The position numbers and the translations under genes were made by a program. Below the pieces are notes generated by a model that had not been told where the DNA came from, did not search any database, and was given only the letters and a program-made list of their open reading frames with translations. A DNA stretch of 64,000 nucleotides from Ardenticatenales bacterium. Lineage in GTDB: Bacteria; Chloroflexota; Anaerolineae; Promineifilales; Promineifilaceae. Numbering within the stretch: position 1 is the stretch's first letter; each line of letters starts with the position of its first letter. The DNA lies in contig JACKBL010000003.1 of NCBI GenBank assembly GCA_020634515.1, positions 310,001 through 374,000 on the forward strand, read 5' to 3'. Below are positions 62,419-64,000 of the stretch, piece after piece.

Positions 62419-63294
62419 ATGCGATTAGGCGCACACATGAGTACGGCAGGGGGCGCGTACAGGGCGTTTGCCCGCGGCGATGAGGCCGGCTGCGATACCA
62501 TGCTCATCTTCACCAAAAGCAACCGCCAGTGGAAGGCGAAACCGATCACGGAGGCGGACGTCGCCGCTTTCCGGGAGGCGCAAGCCACGTACAGCCACAT
62601 CGACCCCGTGGCCGTCCACGCCAGCTACCTGATCAACGTGGCCTCCCCGGACCCGGCCCTGTGGGAAAAATCGTATCAGGCGCTCAAGGACGAGGTGGAG
62701 CGGGCGGATGCGTTTGGCCTGTCGTTCCTCACCTTCCATCCCGGCTCTTTCGTCAACGGTGACGAGCAATCCGGGCTGGACGCCATCGCGCGGGCGCTGA
62801 CGCGGCTGCTGCAAGAGACGGAACAGTGCCAGACCACCATCTGCCTGGAGACAATGGCCGGGCAGGGAACCAATTTGGGTGCGAGCTTTGCGCAGTTGGC
62901 TTACCTGCTGGCGGAAAGCGGCCCGCATCCGCGCCTGGGCGTCTGCTTCGACACTTGCCACGTTTTTGCCGCCGGCTACGACATCCGCACCCCGGAAACC
63001 TACGCGCAAACGATGACGGCGTTTGACCACGCCATTGGCCTGGAGCAAATCCGGTGCTTCCATTTCAACGACAGCCAGCATGGGCTGGGCGAGAACAAAG
63101 ACCGGCACGCGCATATCGGCCAGGGGCAGATTGGTCTTGCCGGCTTCGCCAATTTCGTCAACGATCCGCGCTGGGCCAACCATGCCGCGCACCTGGAAAC
63201 GAAGCCCACGGAGAAGGATGAGGAAGGGCGGGAGATTGACATGAATCAGGTGAACCTGGCTACGCTGCGCGGACTTATCACGCTCTCGGATTAG
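62419..63294 (+). CDS. nfo: Endonuclease IV (deoxyribonuclease IV)
   Basis: 291 residues from the ATG at 62419 with AAGAGGAG before it. It has L-G-A-H-M-S-T-A-G-G, V-H-A-S-Y-L-I-N-V-A-S, T-F-H-P-G-S-F, C-L-E-T-M-A-G-Q-G, C-F-D-T-C-H-V-F-A-A-G-Y-D, F-N-D-S-Q-H-G-L-G, D-R-H-A-H-I-G-Q-G, and H-L-E-T-K-P, which together give the three-zinc site of endonuclease IV. It cleaves the phosphodiester 5' to abasic sites in base excision repair. The dehydrogenase gene starts five bases after its stop. Confidence 0.95.
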   Translation: MRLGAHMSTAGGAYRAFARGDEAGCDTMLIFTKSNRQWKAKPITEADVAAFREAQATYSHIDPVAVHASYLINVASPDPALWEKSYQALKDEVERADAFGLSFLTFHPGSFVNGDEQSGLDAIARALTRLLQETEQCQTTICLETMAGQGTNLGASFAQLAYLLAESGPHPRLGVCFDTCHVFAAGYDIRTPETYAQTMTAFDHAIGLEQIRCFHFNDSQHGLGENKDRHAHIGQGQIGLAGFANFVNDPRWANHAAHLETKPTEKDEEGREIDMNQVNLATLRGLITLSD

Positions 63295-63299
63295 TCGCT

Positions 63300-64000
63300 A
63301 TGACATCCCTGGTGGACAGATACGGGCCGTGGGCGCTGGTGACGGGGGCGTCGGCGGGGTTGGGGGCGGAGTTTGCGCGCCAGTTGGCGGCGCATGGCCT
63401 GAATCTGGTGCTGGTGGCGCGGCGCAAGGAGCGGCTCTACGATTTGGGATATGCGCTACAGGAGGCGCATGGCGTGGAGGCGGTGGCGGTGGGGCTGGAC
63501 CTGTCGCGGGAGGATTTCTGGCCGACGCTGGCGCGGGCGACCGAGGGGCTGGAGGTTAACCTGCTGGTGAATAATGCGGGGTTCAGCCTGACGGGTGCGC
63601 TGACGGAACTGCCGTTGGAACGACAGATTGAGATGCTGCACCTGAACTGCCGCGCGCCGCTGATTTTGAGCCATGCGTATGGGGGCTTGATGCGGGAGCG
63701 GGGACGCGGGGGGATTGTGTTTATGTCGTCGATTGTGGGGTTTGTGCCGACGCCGAACTGGACGAATTATGCCGGCACAAAAGCCTACAATCTCTTCCTC
63801 GGTGAAGGGATGGCGGCGGAGATGCGGCGGCACGGCGTGGACGTCCTGGTGGTTGCCCCCGGTCATACGCGCACGGAGTTTCATGAAAATGCCGGCATTG
63901 GCCCCCTCCTCCCCATGGAACCCGCCGCCGTCGTCCGCGAAACCCTGAACAACCTCGGCCAGACCCACCTCATCATCCCCGGCAGCGCCAACCGCCTCCT
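63300..64000 (+). CDS. Short-chain dehydrogenase/reductase (partial at window end)
   Basis: The ATG at 63300 follows the nfo stop by five bases. The first 233 residues are seen. Rossmann motif V-T-G-A-S-A-G-L-G (T-G-x3-G-x-G type), N-N-A-G-F, catalytic Ser in M-S-S-I-V-G, and Tyr/Lys in N-Y-A-G-T-K-A-Y-N; then V-V-A-P-G-H-T-R-T, the usual P-G region. The substrate is unknown. The gene continues beyond the window, and has two TGCCGGCA octamers near its end (63770, 63890). Confidence 0.85.
   Translation, partial: MTSLVDRYGPWALVTGASAGLGAEFARQLAAHGLNLVLVARRKERLYDLGYALQEAHGVEAVAVGLDLSREDFWPTLARATEGLEVNLLVNNAGFSLTGALTELPLERQIEMLHLNCRAPLILSHAYGGLMRERGRGGIVFMSSIVGFVPTPNWTNYAGTKAYNLFLGEGMAAEMRRHGVDVLVVAPGHTRTEFHENAGIGPLLPMEPAAVVRETLNNLGQTHLIIPGSANRL

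Overview
The window is a GC-rich (roughly 60% G+C by eye) bacterial chromosome segment that most resembles a Chloroflexota genome of the Anaerolineae/Caldilineae/Ardenticatenia type. This rests on protein style: peptide-binding lipoproteins with repeated E-V-T-R-V-V linkers, a Ser/Thr kinase with FHA and T-P-rich segments, FG-GAP proteins ending in Y-x-P tails, an EAD-NACHT-FGE protein, and a T-box in front of valS. The taxonomic call is inference. There are no rRNA genes, no CRISPR array and no tRNA that I could recognise.

Layout. 1-5281 (minus): an operon of a polyprenol-phosphate sugar transferase, a methyltransferase and three multi-span GT39-like membrane glycosyltransferases, with a divergent RimK-like ligase at 5532. 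6539-7786: a response regulator. 8001-14674 (minus): a complete oligopeptide/dipeptide ABC transporter (binding lipoprotein, two permeases, two ATPases). 15269-16396: a sulfite-oxidase-type molybdopterin protein. 16520-18499: a second, orphan copy of the binding lipoprotein. 19159-23718: a transmembrane Ser/Thr kinase, an HELTH metalloprotein and a LiaF-like protein. 24361-42383: a surface-glycan region with six GT4 glycosyltransferases, an FkbM methyltransferase, two members of an unnamed small family, a PQQ-type sugar dehydrogenase and three secreted beta-propeller-like proteins. valS (42397-45084) heads part of this gene string and is preceded by a T-box leader.

45769-48806 is mobile DNA: an ISKra4-type insertion sequence with perfect 20-bp inverted repeats, then a decayed 5' part of a group II intron whose first bases supply the last codons of a 1030-residue EAD-NACHT-FGE protein (48795-51887). 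After that come plsC (apparently leaderless), an Atg22-like MFS transporter, a MNT/HEPN toxin-antitoxin locus whose HEPN gene has an internal deletion, a methyltransferase, a GH57 amylase/glucanotransferase and glycogen synthase (a storage-glucan module), a LysM/lamin-tail protein, a small repeat protein, a secreted coiled-coil protein, endonuclease IV, and a short-chain dehydrogenase cut by the window edge.

Two things stand out at the whole-window scale. First, the octamer palindrome TGCCGGCA occurs about 73 times, when about two would be expected by composition. It lies inside and between genes, but is absent from the mobile segment and from some long genes. Second, intergenic spaces hold several families of small palindromic repeats (families A, B, C and a short hairpin family). 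Some of these touch stop codons, ribosome-binding sites or 5' leaders of neighbouring genes.
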